Position numbers and translations under genes: made by a program. This document shows positions 56,257 to 64,000 of a stretch of DNA of 64,000 nt, piece by piece. The stretch comes from Paucidesulfovibrio sp050251775 (lineage in GTDB: Bacteria > Desulfobacterota > Desulfovibrionia > Desulfovibrionales > Desulfovibrionaceae). The notes beneath the pieces were generated by a model. The model made no database searches. It had not been told where the DNA came from and saw nothing but the letters and a program-made list of their open reading frames with translations. Every line of letters starts with the position of its first letter. Position 1 is the first letter of the stretch. Location: contig JBFWMD010000004.1 in assembly GCA_050251775.1 (NCBI GenBank), forward strand, positions 1 through 64,000. The letters are read 5' to 3'.

Positions 56257-56541
56257 ATGAAGATCAGCCCAGAAGAGGTGGCCCGCGTGGCCCGTCTGGC
56301 CCGTCTGGACCTCCCTGAAGAGAAGATCGAGCTGTTTTCCGCACAGCTCGGCGACATCCTCGACTACATGGACAAGCTCGGCGAGGTGCGGACCACGGAC
56401 GTGGAACCGCTCTACAGCCCCGTGGAACACGTCACGGTTCTGCGGCCCGATGAAACGGCCAGGGAATACAGCCGGGAGGAGATCCTCTCCAACGCGCCCG
56501 AAACCGACGGAATCCATTTCATCGTTCCGCGCATCGTCTGA
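56257..56541 (+). CDS. gatC: Aspartyl/glutamyl-tRNA amidotransferase subunit C
   Basis: The 94-residue protein is full length, with VARVARLARLDLPEEKIE and a C-terminal VEPLYSPVEHVTVLRPDE segment that wraps the GatA–GatB interface. With GatA and GatB it converts mischarged Glu-tRNA(Gln) or Asp-tRNA(Asn) to the amidated forms. gatA follows after 36 bp. gatB is not in the window. Confidence 0.95.
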   Translation: MKISPEEVARVARLARLDLPEEKIELFSAQLGDILDYMDKLGEVRTTDVEPLYSPVEHVTVLRPDETAREYSREEILSNAPETDGIHFIVPRIV

Positions 56542-56577
56542 CACCCGAACCGCCACCTCTGCCCAACGGAAACGACC

Positions 56578-58038
56578 ATGCCCGAACTCCATCAGAAGAC
56601 ATTGACCGAACTGCGCTCCCTGCTGCTTGCCGGGGAGGCCACCGCCGAGCAGGCCATGAGCGACTGTCTGGAACGCATCGAGGCCACGGAGCCGCGCGTG
56701 CGCGCCCTGCTTGCGGTGCGCGGCGAGGACGCCCTGGCCGAGGCCCGTGCCCTGGACCAGGCCGGACCCGATCCGGAAAAACCCCTCTGGGGCGTGCCCG
56801 TGGCCATCAAGGACGTGCTCTGCACGCGGGGCCAGCGTACCACCTGCGGCTCGAAGATCCTTGAGAATTTCACCCCGGTGTTCGATGCCACAGCCGTGGC
56901 TCGGCTGCGCGATGCCGGAGCCGTGCTCATCGGCAAGACCAACATGGACGAGTTCGCCATGGGCTCGTCCACGGAGAACTCCGCCTATTTCTCGACCCAC
57001 AACCCCTGGGATCTGGACCGGGTTCCGGGCGGTTCCTCCGGCGGTTCCGGCGCGTCCGTGGCCGCGCGGCAGTGCCCGGCGGCCCTGGGCACGGATACGG
57101 GCGGCTCCATCCGTCTGCCTGCGTCCTTTTGCGGGCTGGTGGGGCTGAAGCCTACCTACGGTCGCGTCTCCCGGTTCGGCATGGTGGCCTACGGCTCCTC
57201 CCTGGACCAGATCGGCCCCATGACCCGCAGCGTGGAGGATGCGGCCCGGATGCTTGGGGTCATTGCCGGACACGATCGGCGGGACTCCACTTCGGTGGAC
57301 CGGCCCGTGCCCGACTACGTGGCCGCGCTTCAGGCGCGTCGCGACCTTTCCGGCCTGCGCATCGGCCTGCCCGAGGAGTACTGGGGCGAGGGCCTGGCGC
57401 CCGAGGTGGCCGCACAGTGCGCCGCTGCCGTGGAAAAGATGCGCGAGCTGGGCGCGACCACCGTGCCCGTGAAGCTTTCCATGACCGAATACGCCATCGC
57501 CACCTACTACATCGTGGCCATGGCCGAGGCCAGCTCCAACCTGGCGCGGTTCGACGGCGTGCGCTACGGCCACCGCAACCGCGAGGCCTCGGAACTCATC
57601 GACATGTATACGCGCAGCCGCACCGAGGGCTTTGGCGACGAGGTGCAGCGCCGGATCATCATCGGGACCTACGTGCTTTCGTCCGGCTACTACGACGCGT
57701 ATTACCGCAAGGCCGCGCAGGTGCGCCGCCTGTTGCGCGAGGATTTCCTCAAGGCCTTTGAAAACTGCGAGCTCATTGCCGGGCCGGTCTGCCCGACCAC
57801 GGCCTTCAAGGTCGGGGACAAGGCTGACCCGCTCCAGATGTACCTCATGGACATCTTCACCATTTCCGCGAACCTCGCGGGTCTGCCGGGCATGAGCCTG
57901 CCTGTGGGCCTGGGCGCGGATACGGGTATGCCTGTGGGCTTGCAGCTCATGGGCCCGGACTTCAGCGAGGAGACCATGCTCGGCGCTGCCCACTGCCTGG
58001 AGCAGGCCCTGCCGCCGCTGCCCGCGCCCGCGCTCTGA
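56578..58038 (+). CDS. gatA: Aspartyl/glutamyl-tRNA amidotransferase subunit A
   Basis: The 486-residue amidase-signature protein supplies ammonia from glutamine. The catalytic triad is visible: K78 in GVPVAIKD, S153 in PGGSSGGSG and S177 in TDTGGSIRLP. QIGPMTRSVEDAA and the C-terminal NLAGLPGMSLPVG are typical GatA. Length matches the family. Confidence 0.97.
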   Translation: MPELHQKTLTELRSLLLAGEATAEQAMSDCLERIEATEPRVRALLAVRGEDALAEARALDQAGPDPEKPLWGVPVAIKDVLCTRGQRTTCGSKILENFTPVFDATAVARLRDAGAVLIGKTNMDEFAMGSSTENSAYFSTHNPWDLDRVPGGSSGGSGASVAARQCPAALGTDTGGSIRLPASFCGLVGLKPTYGRVSRFGMVAYGSSLDQIGPMTRSVEDAARMLGVIAGHDRRDSTSVDRPVPDYVAALQARRDLSGLRIGLPEEYWGEGLAPEVAAQCAAAVEKMRELGATTVPVKLSMTEYAIATYYIVAMAEASSNLARFDGVRYGHRNREASELIDMYTRSRTEGFGDEVQRRIIIGTYVLSSGYYDAYYRKAAQVRRLLREDFLKAFENCELIAGPVCPTTAFKVGDKADPLQMYLMDIFTISANLAGLPGMSLPVGLGADTGMPVGLQLMGPDFSEETMLGAAHCLEQALPPLPAPAL

Positions 58039-58128
58039 GCCTCGGGCGGAGAGCAGAGGACAATGGCGGCCTGCGCGGTGGAACCGTCGGGTAAGGCGCG
58101 GACCTGCGGGCCGGACGCCGGAGGAGCG

Positions 58129-58695
58129 ATGCGAAACGGGAATACCGGAAGGGGAGAGGGCGTGCGGCCCCAGGCGTTGGCCCTGGGCGGTCTTTGTCTC
58201 GGAGCGGCGCTCATGGTGAGCGTAGCCAGCGCTTCCCCTGCCCGTGCGGATGCGGCCGGTCCCCTGTTCATCGCGGTCTTCCTCGATGTGGCCCTGTTCT
58301 CCTGGGGCGAATGCCTGGCCGTGCTGGTGGAATGGATTTATCTGCGCATCTGGATCAAGGGATTGTCCACGGGCCGGGCACTGTGGTGGTCGGTGTTGAT
58401 CAATGCGCTGTCCTCCGTGCTGGGCATGCTCCTGCTCCTGGCTCTGCTGCCGCTGTTTCCGGAAATGCTCGCGGACCGGCCCGACATGCATGAGACCAGC
58501 TTGCACATGTGGCTGACCTTGGGACTGGCACTGAGCTGGCTGCTCAGCGTGGTAACGGAACGGATGTTGCTGGAATGGCTGGCCCGCCGGCGTGAGCTTC
58601 CGCTGCGGAATTCCTGGCGACACTGCATGGCGTTCAACGCGTTGAGCTACGCGGGGCTGGTGGCCCTGGCTGTCTGGCTGCTATATCTTATCTGA
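58129..58695 (+). CDS. Hypothetical membrane protein
   Basis: The 188-residue protein starts with a hydrophobic signal-like segment ending ASASPARADA. Three to four further membrane helices follow, with an acidic residue in FSWGECLAVLVEWIYLRIW. No family is recognised. GGAGGAGCG lies directly before the ATG at 58129. It sits between gatA and mnmA on the same strand, 15 bp before mnmA, and is probably co-transcribed with them. Confidence 0.7.
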   Translation: MRNGNTGRGEGVRPQALALGGLCLGAALMVSVASASPARADAAGPLFIAVFLDVALFSWGECLAVLVEWIYLRIWIKGLSTGRALWWSVLINALSSVLGMLLLLALLPLFPEMLADRPDMHETSLHMWLTLGLALSWLLSVVTERMLLEWLARRRELPLRNSWRHCMAFNALSYAGLVALAVWLLYLI

Positions 58696-58710
58696 GTACC
58701 AGGGAGATCG

Positions 58711-59820
58711 ATGCGTTCAAGCGATGCGAGGCGTGTGGCCGTCGCAGTGAGCGGCGGCATGGACAGCCTGCTGGCTCTGGCGCTGCTCAAGGAGCAGGGG
58801 CACGATGTGCTGGCCGTCCATGGTCTGTTTCTGCCCGACGCCCGTGCGGATTCCCCGGCTGTGCTGGGGATCGCGGACCGCTGTGCGGAATTGGGCGTGG
58901 AATTTCGGGTGTTGGATCTGCGCCGGGAGTTCCGGGCTCGCGTGACCGATGTCTTTGCCGGCGAATACCGCGCGGGGCGCACGCCCAACCCCTGTGCGCT
59001 CTGCAATCCGCGCATCAAGTTCGGTGCGCTTTTTGACGCGGCCCGCGCGTTCGGAGCCGGAGCCGTGGCCACGGGCCATTACGCCCGGCTGGACCCGGCC
59101 ATGGAATACGTTTCCGGTCCGCTGCTCCTGCGCGGCGTGGATCCGGTCAAGGACCAGAGCTATTTTTTGGCCTTGCTTCCTCCGGAGGTGCTTCGGCAGA
59201 CCCTCTTTCCCCTGGGCGGGCTGTGCAAGCGCGATGTGCCCGCTGAACTGGCCCTGCGTGGTCTGACCCCGCCCCTGTCGGGCGAGAGCCAGGAAATTTG
59301 CTTCATTCCCGATGACGATTACCGGGCCTGGCTCCTGGCCAATGCGCCGGATCTGCCCGGAGGTGGGCCCATGCTGGTGCGCGGGGTGGACGGGAGCAAA
59401 CGGGAAGTGGGCAGGCACGACGGCCTCTGGCGTCACACCCAGGGACAGCGGCGCGGATTGGGCGTGGCCTGGAGCGAACCGCTCTATGTCCTGGAAAAGG
59501 ATACGGCGCGCAACGCCTTGATTCTGGGAACGCGGGAGCAGGGACTTTGCACGACCTGCGAAACGGGCCGGGCGAATCTGTTCGTGGCTGCGGAGAAGTG
59601 GCCGGAGAGGCTTCTGGCCCAGACCCGCTACCGCCAGAACGCGGAGCCGGTGCAGGCCTGTCTGGTGGCGGGTCGTTTGCGGCTTCGGTTTTTGCAGCCG
59701 CATGACCGCCCCGCCCCCGGTCAGGTGGCCGCGCTCTATGACGAGCAGGGCCGCGTACTGGCCGGGGGGGTGCTGGAGCGTGTCTGGGATCAGGGCCGCG
59801 CTGCGGCAACGGGGCGTTGA
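58711..59820 (+). CDS. mnmA: tRNA-specific 2-thiouridylase MnmA
   Basis: MnmA adds sulfur to the wobble uridine U34 of tRNA Lys, Glu and Gln. The 369-residue protein has the PP-loop SGGMDS (14-19), TPNPCALCN with C95/C98 and GESQEICFIP with C197, which give the catalytic cysteine pair. HTQGQRRGLGVAW is also present. Length is normal. GGGAG precedes the ATG. Confidence 0.95.
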   Translation: MRSSDARRVAVAVSGGMDSLLALALLKEQGHDVLAVHGLFLPDARADSPAVLGIADRCAELGVEFRVLDLRREFRARVTDVFAGEYRAGRTPNPCALCNPRIKFGALFDAARAFGAGAVATGHYARLDPAMEYVSGPLLLRGVDPVKDQSYFLALLPPEVLRQTLFPLGGLCKRDVPAELALRGLTPPLSGESQEICFIPDDDYRAWLLANAPDLPGGGPMLVRGVDGSKREVGRHDGLWRHTQGQRRGLGVAWSEPLYVLEKDTARNALILGTREQGLCTTCETGRANLFVAAEKWPERLLAQTRYRQNAEPVQACLVAGRLRLRFLQPHDRPAPGQVAALYDEQGRVLAGGVLERVWDQGRAAATGR

Positions 59821-59834
59821 AGCCGGTTCCGTAG

Positions 59835-60347
59835 CTACTTGTCCATGATCAGCATGCGGGTCCGGCGGTCTTCGACCTGCTGTTCGGCCGCTCCCCGCTG
59901 GTAGGTGTTTTCCATGCGGCGGATGACCTCGTCCGCTGTCAGGTTGCGCACGGAAGCCCGCTGGGCGTCCAGCCGGATGATTTCACCGAGCTTGGTCTTG
60001 TTGTAGGGGCGGTAATTCATGAGCTTTTCCAGCGCGCCGCCAGGGCCGGACCTGCCGATTTCGGTCAGGGCCAGATAGAACTGGGCTTCCGGGTCGTCCG
60101 GCAGAATCTGCAAGGCTTCGCTCAGCCGCGCCGTTGCCTCGGTGTATTCGCCGTTGTGGATCAGGGCCTTGCCGAGCTTGATGCGTGTTCGGGCTGAATC
60201 GGGATTTTCAGCCAAAGCCTGCTTGTAGAGCGCCACGGACTGGGCCGGGTCGCTGGAGGCCATGGAAGCCTGTGTCCGGGTGGAGCAGGCGCTCAGGGCC
60301 AGCAGTAGCAACATCAAAGAAACAAAGAGTTTCGTTGTACTGTTCAT
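59835..60347 (-). CDS. TPR-containing lipoprotein
   Basis: The 170-residue protein has a lipoprotein signal (lipobox ALSA-C at about residue 21). Two or three TPR-like helices follow (QSVALYKQALAENPDSARTR and ATARLSEALQILPDDPEAQF). The C-terminal helical part, with VIRRMENTYQRGAAEQQVED, is unassigned. It probably acts as an envelope scaffold. AGGAGG lies before the ATG. It is divergent from the MtaB-type gene and convergent with mnmA, only 14 bp apart. Confidence 0.82.
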   Translation of the reverse strand: MNSTTKLFVSLMLLLLALSACSTRTQASMASSDPAQSVALYKQALAENPDSARTRIKLGKALIHNGEYTEATARLSEALQILPDDPEAQFYLALTEIGRSGPGGALEKLMNYRPYNKTKLGEIIRLDAQRASVRNLTADEVIRRMENTYQRGAAEQQVEDRRTRMLIMDK

Positions 60348-60374
60348 GGCGTGCCTCCTGGGCATGCGGGGTTC

Positions 60375-60391
60375 CAGGATCAATGATCCTG
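60375..60391. promoter_or_regulatory. Perfect 17-bp palindrome between divergent genes
   Basis: CAGGATCA and TGATCCTG flank a single central A. It is placed midway in the 93-bp gap between the TPR lipoprotein and the methylthiotransferase gene and could be a shared operator. Confidence 0.5.
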
Positions 60392-60440
60392 TGCTATCCC
60401 TGAATGATAGATCGTCCGCGAGAAAAGTAAAGAGCCTTCG

Positions 60441-61724
60441 ATGCAAAATGAAAAGAGACGGATGTTCGCGGCCACACTGGGCTGCAAGATCAATCAATAT
60501 GAAACCCAGGCCATTGCCGAGGCCTGGCGGGGCGGCGGCTGGGAGTCGGCAGAGAGCGCAGCGGAAGCGGACGTGATTTTGGTGAATTCCTGTGCGGTCA
60601 CGGCCAAGGCTGTGGCGGATCTGCGCAAGACCGTGCGCCGCCTGAACCGCGAAAATCCCGACGCCGGAATCATCGTCACAGGGTGCGCCGCCCAGATTCT
60701 ACGCGAGGAGCTGGCCGAACTACCGGGCGTGGTCCGGGTGGTCCCCCAGGAAGACAAGGCCGAACTGCTCCGGCCCCATGCCGCGAGCTTCTCCATCAGC
60801 GACTATCCGCGCGCCCGGGCCGTGGTCATGGTCCAGGACGGCTGTTCCCACGGCTGCACCTATTGCATCGTGCCCCTGACGCGCGGTCCCTCCCGCAGTC
60901 GGGAACCTTCTGAAATATTGGACGAAGCCGAGCAATTGCTGGACAAGGGCTTTCATGAGCTAATCCTCAGCGGGGTCAACCTGCGGCAGTTCGGACGCGA
61001 CCTTGCTCCCGGCCCCTTGGGCAATGCGCTTGATTTCTGGGATCTGTTGTGCCTGCTGGAAGAGCGGTTGGCACGTTTCGCGGGCCGGGCGCGGCTGCGG
61101 CTCTCCTCGGTGGAGCCAGGGCAACTGGGCGACAAGGCCCTGGAAGTGCTGGGGGGTTCGCGTCTGGCCTGTCCGCATCTGCATCTTTCCCTTCAGGCCG
61201 GCGATCCCGAGGTGCTGCGGCGCATGGGCCGGGGGCATTACCGGGCGGAGCAGGCCGAGGATTTTCTGGAAAAGCTGGCCGCATCCTGGCCAATTTTTGG
61301 ATTGGGCGCGGATCTGCTCACGGGATTTCCCGGCGAAACAGAGGCGCAATTTGAGAATACCCTGGATTTTTGCCGCCGCCTGCCCCTTTCCTACGCCCAT
61401 GTTTTCCCGTACTCTTCCAGGCCCGGAACCCCGGCCGCGCGCATGAAAGACAAGGTCCCAGCCGAGGAAAAGAAGCGTCGTGCCGCGCTGTTGCGCGGCT
61501 TGGCCGACGAAAAGAAAAGCGCTTTCCTTCAACGGGTTGCCGGGCTGGAGCGCGTGGATGTGCTTGTGCAGGACACCAGGGGCAACGGGGTCTGCGCGCA
61601 GTACGCACCCTGCCGTTTTACCCGGCCCGGTCCGGGTATTGTTGCACGGAAATTGGTTCCGGCGCGGCCCGTGGGCGTGCGACGCGGGGTGGTCCTTGTG
61701 GAACCGCTAGAAGGGTTCGATTGA
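60441..61724 (+). CDS. mtaB: MtaB-type tRNA (t6A37) methylthiotransferase
   Basis: This radical-SAM enzyme of the MiaB family has 427 residues. The N-terminal UPF0004 domain holds C15, C51 and C82 for one 4Fe-4S cluster. The radical-SAM motif CSHGCTYC (C135, C139, C142) holds the other. LGADLLTGFPGET and VFPYSSRPGT follow. The MtaB subgroup converts t6A to ms2t6A at position 37. Assignment to MtaB rather than MiaB or RimO rests on general resemblance (TRGPSRSREP after the cluster). A second ATG seven codons in is possible. Confidence 0.85.
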   Translation: MQNEKRRMFAATLGCKINQYETQAIAEAWRGGGWESAESAAEADVILVNSCAVTAKAVADLRKTVRRLNRENPDAGIIVTGCAAQILREELAELPGVVRVVPQEDKAELLRPHAASFSISDYPRARAVVMVQDGCSHGCTYCIVPLTRGPSRSREPSEILDEAEQLLDKGFHELILSGVNLRQFGRDLAPGPLGNALDFWDLLCLLEERLARFAGRARLRLSSVEPGQLGDKALEVLGGSRLACPHLHLSLQAGDPEVLRRMGRGHYRAEQAEDFLEKLAASWPIFGLGADLLTGFPGETEAQFENTLDFCRRLPLSYAHVFPYSSRPGTPAARMKDKVPAEEKKRRAALLRGLADEKKSAFLQRVAGLERVDVLVQDTRGNGVCAQYAPCRFTRPGPGIVARKLVPARPVGVRRGVVLVEPLEGFD

Positions 61725-61817
61725 TGTTGTTTTAATCAATGTGATTGAATTTCATGATGTTGAATAAGCGATAAATTCATCAAAACACCCGGCGCGTCCT
61801 TGCGCCAAGGAGTGCAT

Positions 61818-62699
61818 ATGCCCGTGAGCATGACAGGTTATGGCCGGAGCGAAGGCGGCGGAGACGGCTTCAGTTTCGTCTGGGAATTGCGCAGCGTCAA
61901 TGGCCGCTTTCTGGACGTGAAGTGGAAGCTGCCTCCGTCCATGCGCTGCAAGGAGCAGGAATGGGAGAAGCTGCTCCGGTCCGTGGGGTCACGGGGCCGG
62001 GTCGAAGCCAGCCTGAACCTGGAAGTGGCTTCGCCCGAGTTGCTCGGCGTGCAGCTCAACGTTCCCCAGGTCCGGGCCATGATTGAGCAGGTCCAGGCTC
62101 TGGCCCAGGGCTATGGCGAGGTCTTCAGCCCGGATTTCAACCGCTTCCTGTCCATTCCCGCGCTCTGGCGGGACAACTCCTCGGAACCGGACCCCAACCT
62201 GGCCGCCGAGCTGGAAAAGGGACTCGCGGCCTGTGTGGCGGACTGGCAGCGCAGCCGGGAGGCCGAGGGCAGGGCCCTGGTGGCGGACCTGCTGGCGCGG
62301 ATCGAGGTTCTGGGTGGCCTGAGTGCGCGCATTGCCGAGCGCGTGCCCTTGGTGCTCACGGAGAAGCGCGAAGCCCTGATCCGGCGCGTGCGCGAAATGT
62401 TGGAGGCCTCGGAAGCGGTTTTCAACGAGGAGCGCATGCTCCAGGAAGTGGCCATCCTTACGGACCGGTTGGATGTGTCCGAGGAGCTGACGCGGCTGGC
62501 CGAGCACCTCAAGCGCATGGCCGAAGTGCTCGGGCGCGACGGGGATGTGGGCAAGCGGCTTGATTTCCTGCTCCAGGAGACCTTCCGCGAGATCAATACC
62601 TGCGGCAACAAGGCACAGGATACCGAAGCCAGCCGTCTTGCCGTGGATTTCAAAGCCGAGCTTGAGAAGTGCCGCGAGCAGGTGCAAAACATCGAGTAG
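61818..62699 (+). CDS. YicC-family endoribonuclease
   Basis: The 293-residue protein has SMTGYGRSEGG at the N-terminus and a C-terminal DUF1732 with KRLDFLLQETFREINTCGNK, the hallmark of YicC. E. coli YicC is an RNase that promotes decay of the small RNA RyhB. AAGGAG lies five bases before the chosen ATG. The 93 bp upstream are AT-rich and likely hold the promoter of the yicC–remA–gmk–pyrF operon. Confidence 0.93.
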   Translation: MPVSMTGYGRSEGGGDGFSFVWELRSVNGRFLDVKWKLPPSMRCKEQEWEKLLRSVGSRGRVEASLNLEVASPELLGVQLNVPQVRAMIEQVQALAQGYGEVFSPDFNRFLSIPALWRDNSSEPDPNLAAELEKGLAACVADWQRSREAEGRALVADLLARIEVLGGLSARIAERVPLVLTEKREALIRRVREMLEASEAVFNEERMLQEVAILTDRLDVSEELTRLAEHLKRMAEVLGRDGDVGKRLDFLLQETFREINTCGNKAQDTEASRLAVDFKAELEKCREQVQNIE

Positions 62700-62706
62700 G
62701 GTCGGT

Positions 62707-62979
62707 ATGCAGAACATTTCCGCAAAGCAACGGCTGCTGAACATCGGTTTTGGCAACTTCGTGGTCACGAGCCGGGTCATCGCCATCGTCAACCCCGCAT
62801 CCTCGCCCATGCGGCGGCTGCGTGAGGATGCGCGCCAGGAGGGGCGGCTCATCGACGCCACCCAGGGCCGCAAGACCCGCTCCATTATCGTTACGGATTC
62901 CAACCACGTGATTCTTTCCGCCATCCAGGCCGAGACTGTGGGCCAGAGGTTCATCGCGGAGGAGACGGTCAATGAGTAG
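62707..62979 (+). CDS. RemA/DUF370 family regulator
   Basis: The 90-residue protein matches RemA, a DNA-binding regulator of biofilm matrix genes in Bacillus: LLNIGFGNFVVTSRVIAIVNP, RKTRSIIVTDSNHVILSAI. In Proteobacteria its role is unknown, but linkage to gmk is conserved. It starts seven bases after yicC and overlaps gmk by eight bases. Confidence 0.92.
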   Translation: MQNISAKQRLLNIGFGNFVVTSRVIAIVNPASSPMRRLREDARQEGRLIDATQGRKTRSIIVTDSNHVILSAIQAETVGQRFIAEETVNE

Positions 62980-63646
62980 CCTCGCCACAGACCACTCGGG
63001 CGGCCCTGGAGCCGCGCCGGAAGCGGGGCGTCTGGGCCTCGTGCTGGTCATCTGTGCGCCTTCGGGCACGGGCAAGAGCACACTGGTCCGCCGCCTGGTG
63101 CGGGAATTTCCGCGCTTCGCCTTTTCCGTTTCCTGCACCACGCGCGCGCCGCGCGGCCAGGAACAGGACGGCGTGGACTACCATTTCCTCCCCAAGGAGG
63201 AATTCCTCGCCCGGCGTGATCTGGGGGAGTTCGCGGAATGGGCCGAGGTTCACGGCAACTACTACGGCACGCCGCTGGCCCCTCTGCGCAATGAGTTGGA
63301 CCAGGGACGCGACGTGCTTTTCGACATCGACGTGCAGGGCGCGATGCAGCTCAAACGCAGCTTTCCGGACGGGCTTTATGTGTTTTTGCTTCCACCCTCG
63401 CGCGCCGAACTGGAACGCCGCCTGCGTGGTCGGGGCACGGACGCCGAGGAGGCCATCCGGCGTCGCCTTGCCGGGGCCGCCAAGGAAATGCGTGCCGCTT
63501 CGGAGTTCGACCACTGGATCGTGAACGACGACCTGGACAGGGCCTACGAGGAACTGCGTGCCGTGTATCTCGCGGGGCGGAGCAAGCCCGTATTCCTGCC
63601 GGGGCTGCTGCGGGGCATCCTGCAAAGCTTCGAGGAGGAGCAATGA
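62972..63646 (+). CDS. gmk: Guanylate kinase
   Basis: Gmk phosphorylates GMP to GDP. The 224-residue protein has an N-terminal extension of about 20 residues, then the P-loop CAPSGTGKSTLVRRL, SVSCTTRAPRGQEQDGVDY, the YYGTP site and the DIDVQGAMQLK motif. It overlaps remA and pyrF, which indicates a translationally coupled operon. Confidence 0.96.
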   Translation: MSSLATDHSGGPGAAPEAGRLGLVLVICAPSGTGKSTLVRRLVREFPRFAFSVSCTTRAPRGQEQDGVDYHFLPKEEFLARRDLGEFAEWAEVHGNYYGTPLAPLRNELDQGRDVLFDIDVQGAMQLKRSFPDGLYVFLLPPSRAELERRLRGRGTDAEEAIRRRLAGAAKEMRAASEFDHWIVNDDLDRAYEELRAVYLAGRSKPVFLPGLLRGILQSFEEEQ

Positions 63647-64000
63647 GCGAACTGGTGGTGGCCCTGGACTTTCCGGATGCGACCGCGGCTGTGGTCATGG
63701 CGGAGCGGCTGAGGGGAGTCGCGCCCTGGGTCAAGGTGGGGCTGGAGCTGTTCACGGCGGAAGGCCCCGGCGTGGTCGAGAAGTTGAAGAAGCTTGATTT
63801 CAGGGTTTTTTTAGATCTTAAATTTTTCGATATTCCTAATACTGTGCGCGGGGCGGTGCGCAGCGCGGGCCGTGCGGGCGCGGACATGTGCAACATCCAT
63901 GTGCTCGGCGGGGCGCGCATGGCCGAGGCCGCGCTGGCCGGGCGCGCGGAGTCCAGGCCGGAAATGCTGCTCTTCGGCGTGACCCTGCTCACGAGCATGA
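63643..64000 (+). CDS. pyrF: Orotidine 5'-phosphate decarboxylase (3' end outside window)
   Basis: The first 119 codons are present. ELVVALDFPD and KVGLELFTAEGP are typical, and the catalytic motif FLDLKFFDIPNTV (D58, K60, D63) is intact, with F in place of the usual H. PyrF makes UMP from OMP, the last step of de novo pyrimidine synthesis. GAGGAG precedes the ATG, which overlaps the gmk stop. Codons 55-67 are strikingly AT-rich compared with the rest of the gene. Confidence 0.95.
   Translation, partial: MSELVVALDFPDATAAVVMAERLRGVAPWVKVGLELFTAEGPGVVEKLKKLDFRVFLDLKFFDIPNTVRGAVRSAGRAGADMCNIHVLGGARMAEAALAGRAESRPEMLLFGVTLLTSM
63805..63843 (+). other. AT-rich codon patch inside pyrF
   Basis: Thirteen consecutive codons (GTT TTT TTA GAT CTT AAA, then TTT TTC GAT ATT CCT AAT ACT) end almost all in T or A. 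Codons on either side end almost all in C or G. The patch encodes the active-site motif and includes a run of seven T. Confidence 0.8.

Overview
The window is GC-rich bacterial chromosome, densely packed with genes. It shows no tRNA or rRNA genes, no insertion sequences, no prophage and no CRISPR array. Gene content points to a Gram-negative anaerobe, most likely a Desulfovibrionaceae-like member of the Desulfobacterota. The pointers are lipid A synthesis (lpxB), lipoproteins, hydrogenase maturation (hypF), a very large FAD/Fe-S 2-hydroxyacid oxidoreductase, a Maf/DUF115 protein, and the order yicC–remA–gmk–pyrF. This assignment is inferred from gene content, not from a database search.

Left part (1–31.7 kb), mostly minus strand. 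ruvX–mltG is followed by the FAD/Fe-S oxidoreductase, which is divergent from a serine-synthesis pair (class V aminotransferase–serA). Next come hypF, a chemoreceptor, and a TetR–HlyD–ABC ATPase–ABC permease efflux operon with two inverted-repeat operators in front of tetR. A DUF362 gene is divergent from a ModF-like double-ATPase gene. Then come a DUF2975/XRE pair, a GAF–HD-GYP protein, a TrpF-like protein lacking the expected catalytic Cys, infA, a cold-shock protein, lpxB facing a Gfo/Idh oxidoreductase, a BON lipoprotein, an ArnT-like glycosyltransferase, a PAP2 phosphatase, a LysE exporter and a DUF115/Maf protein.

Middle (31.8–39.8 kb). A gene fuses an intact cysteine synthase to a cysteinyl-tRNA-synthetase-like domain whose HIGH, KMSKS and zinc-site signatures are lost. 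A two-gene cassette of unknown secreted proteins, one with a run of 13 glycines, lies between two almost identical terminators. upp–uraA follows, with a terminator-like hairpin just upstream of uraA. An RluD pseudouridine synthase is fused to dephospho-CoA kinase and overlaps a rhomboid protease gene.

Right part (40–64 kb), almost all plus strand. Most of a protein-disaggregation system is here: a CbpA-type dnaJ, cbpM, clpB, grpE and dnaK. Between clpB and grpE sit unrelated genes: an unusual TPR–metallo-beta-lactamase-fold protein with a lower-GC look and seven near-identical 102-bp repeats, a polytopic membrane protein, an M29 aminopeptidase and a TM2-repeat protein. After dnaK come an LpoA-like lipoprotein, gatC–gatA, a membrane protein, mnmA, a TPR lipoprotein divergent from an MtaB-type methylthiotransferase, and yicC–remA–gmk–pyrF. 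pyrF runs off the end and has an abrupt AT-rich stretch across its active-site motif.

Best candidates for something undescribed are the CysK–pseudo-CysRS fusion, the TPR–MBL gene with its repeated upstream motif, the terminator-bracketed secreted cassette, and the TrpF-like protein without its catalytic cysteine.
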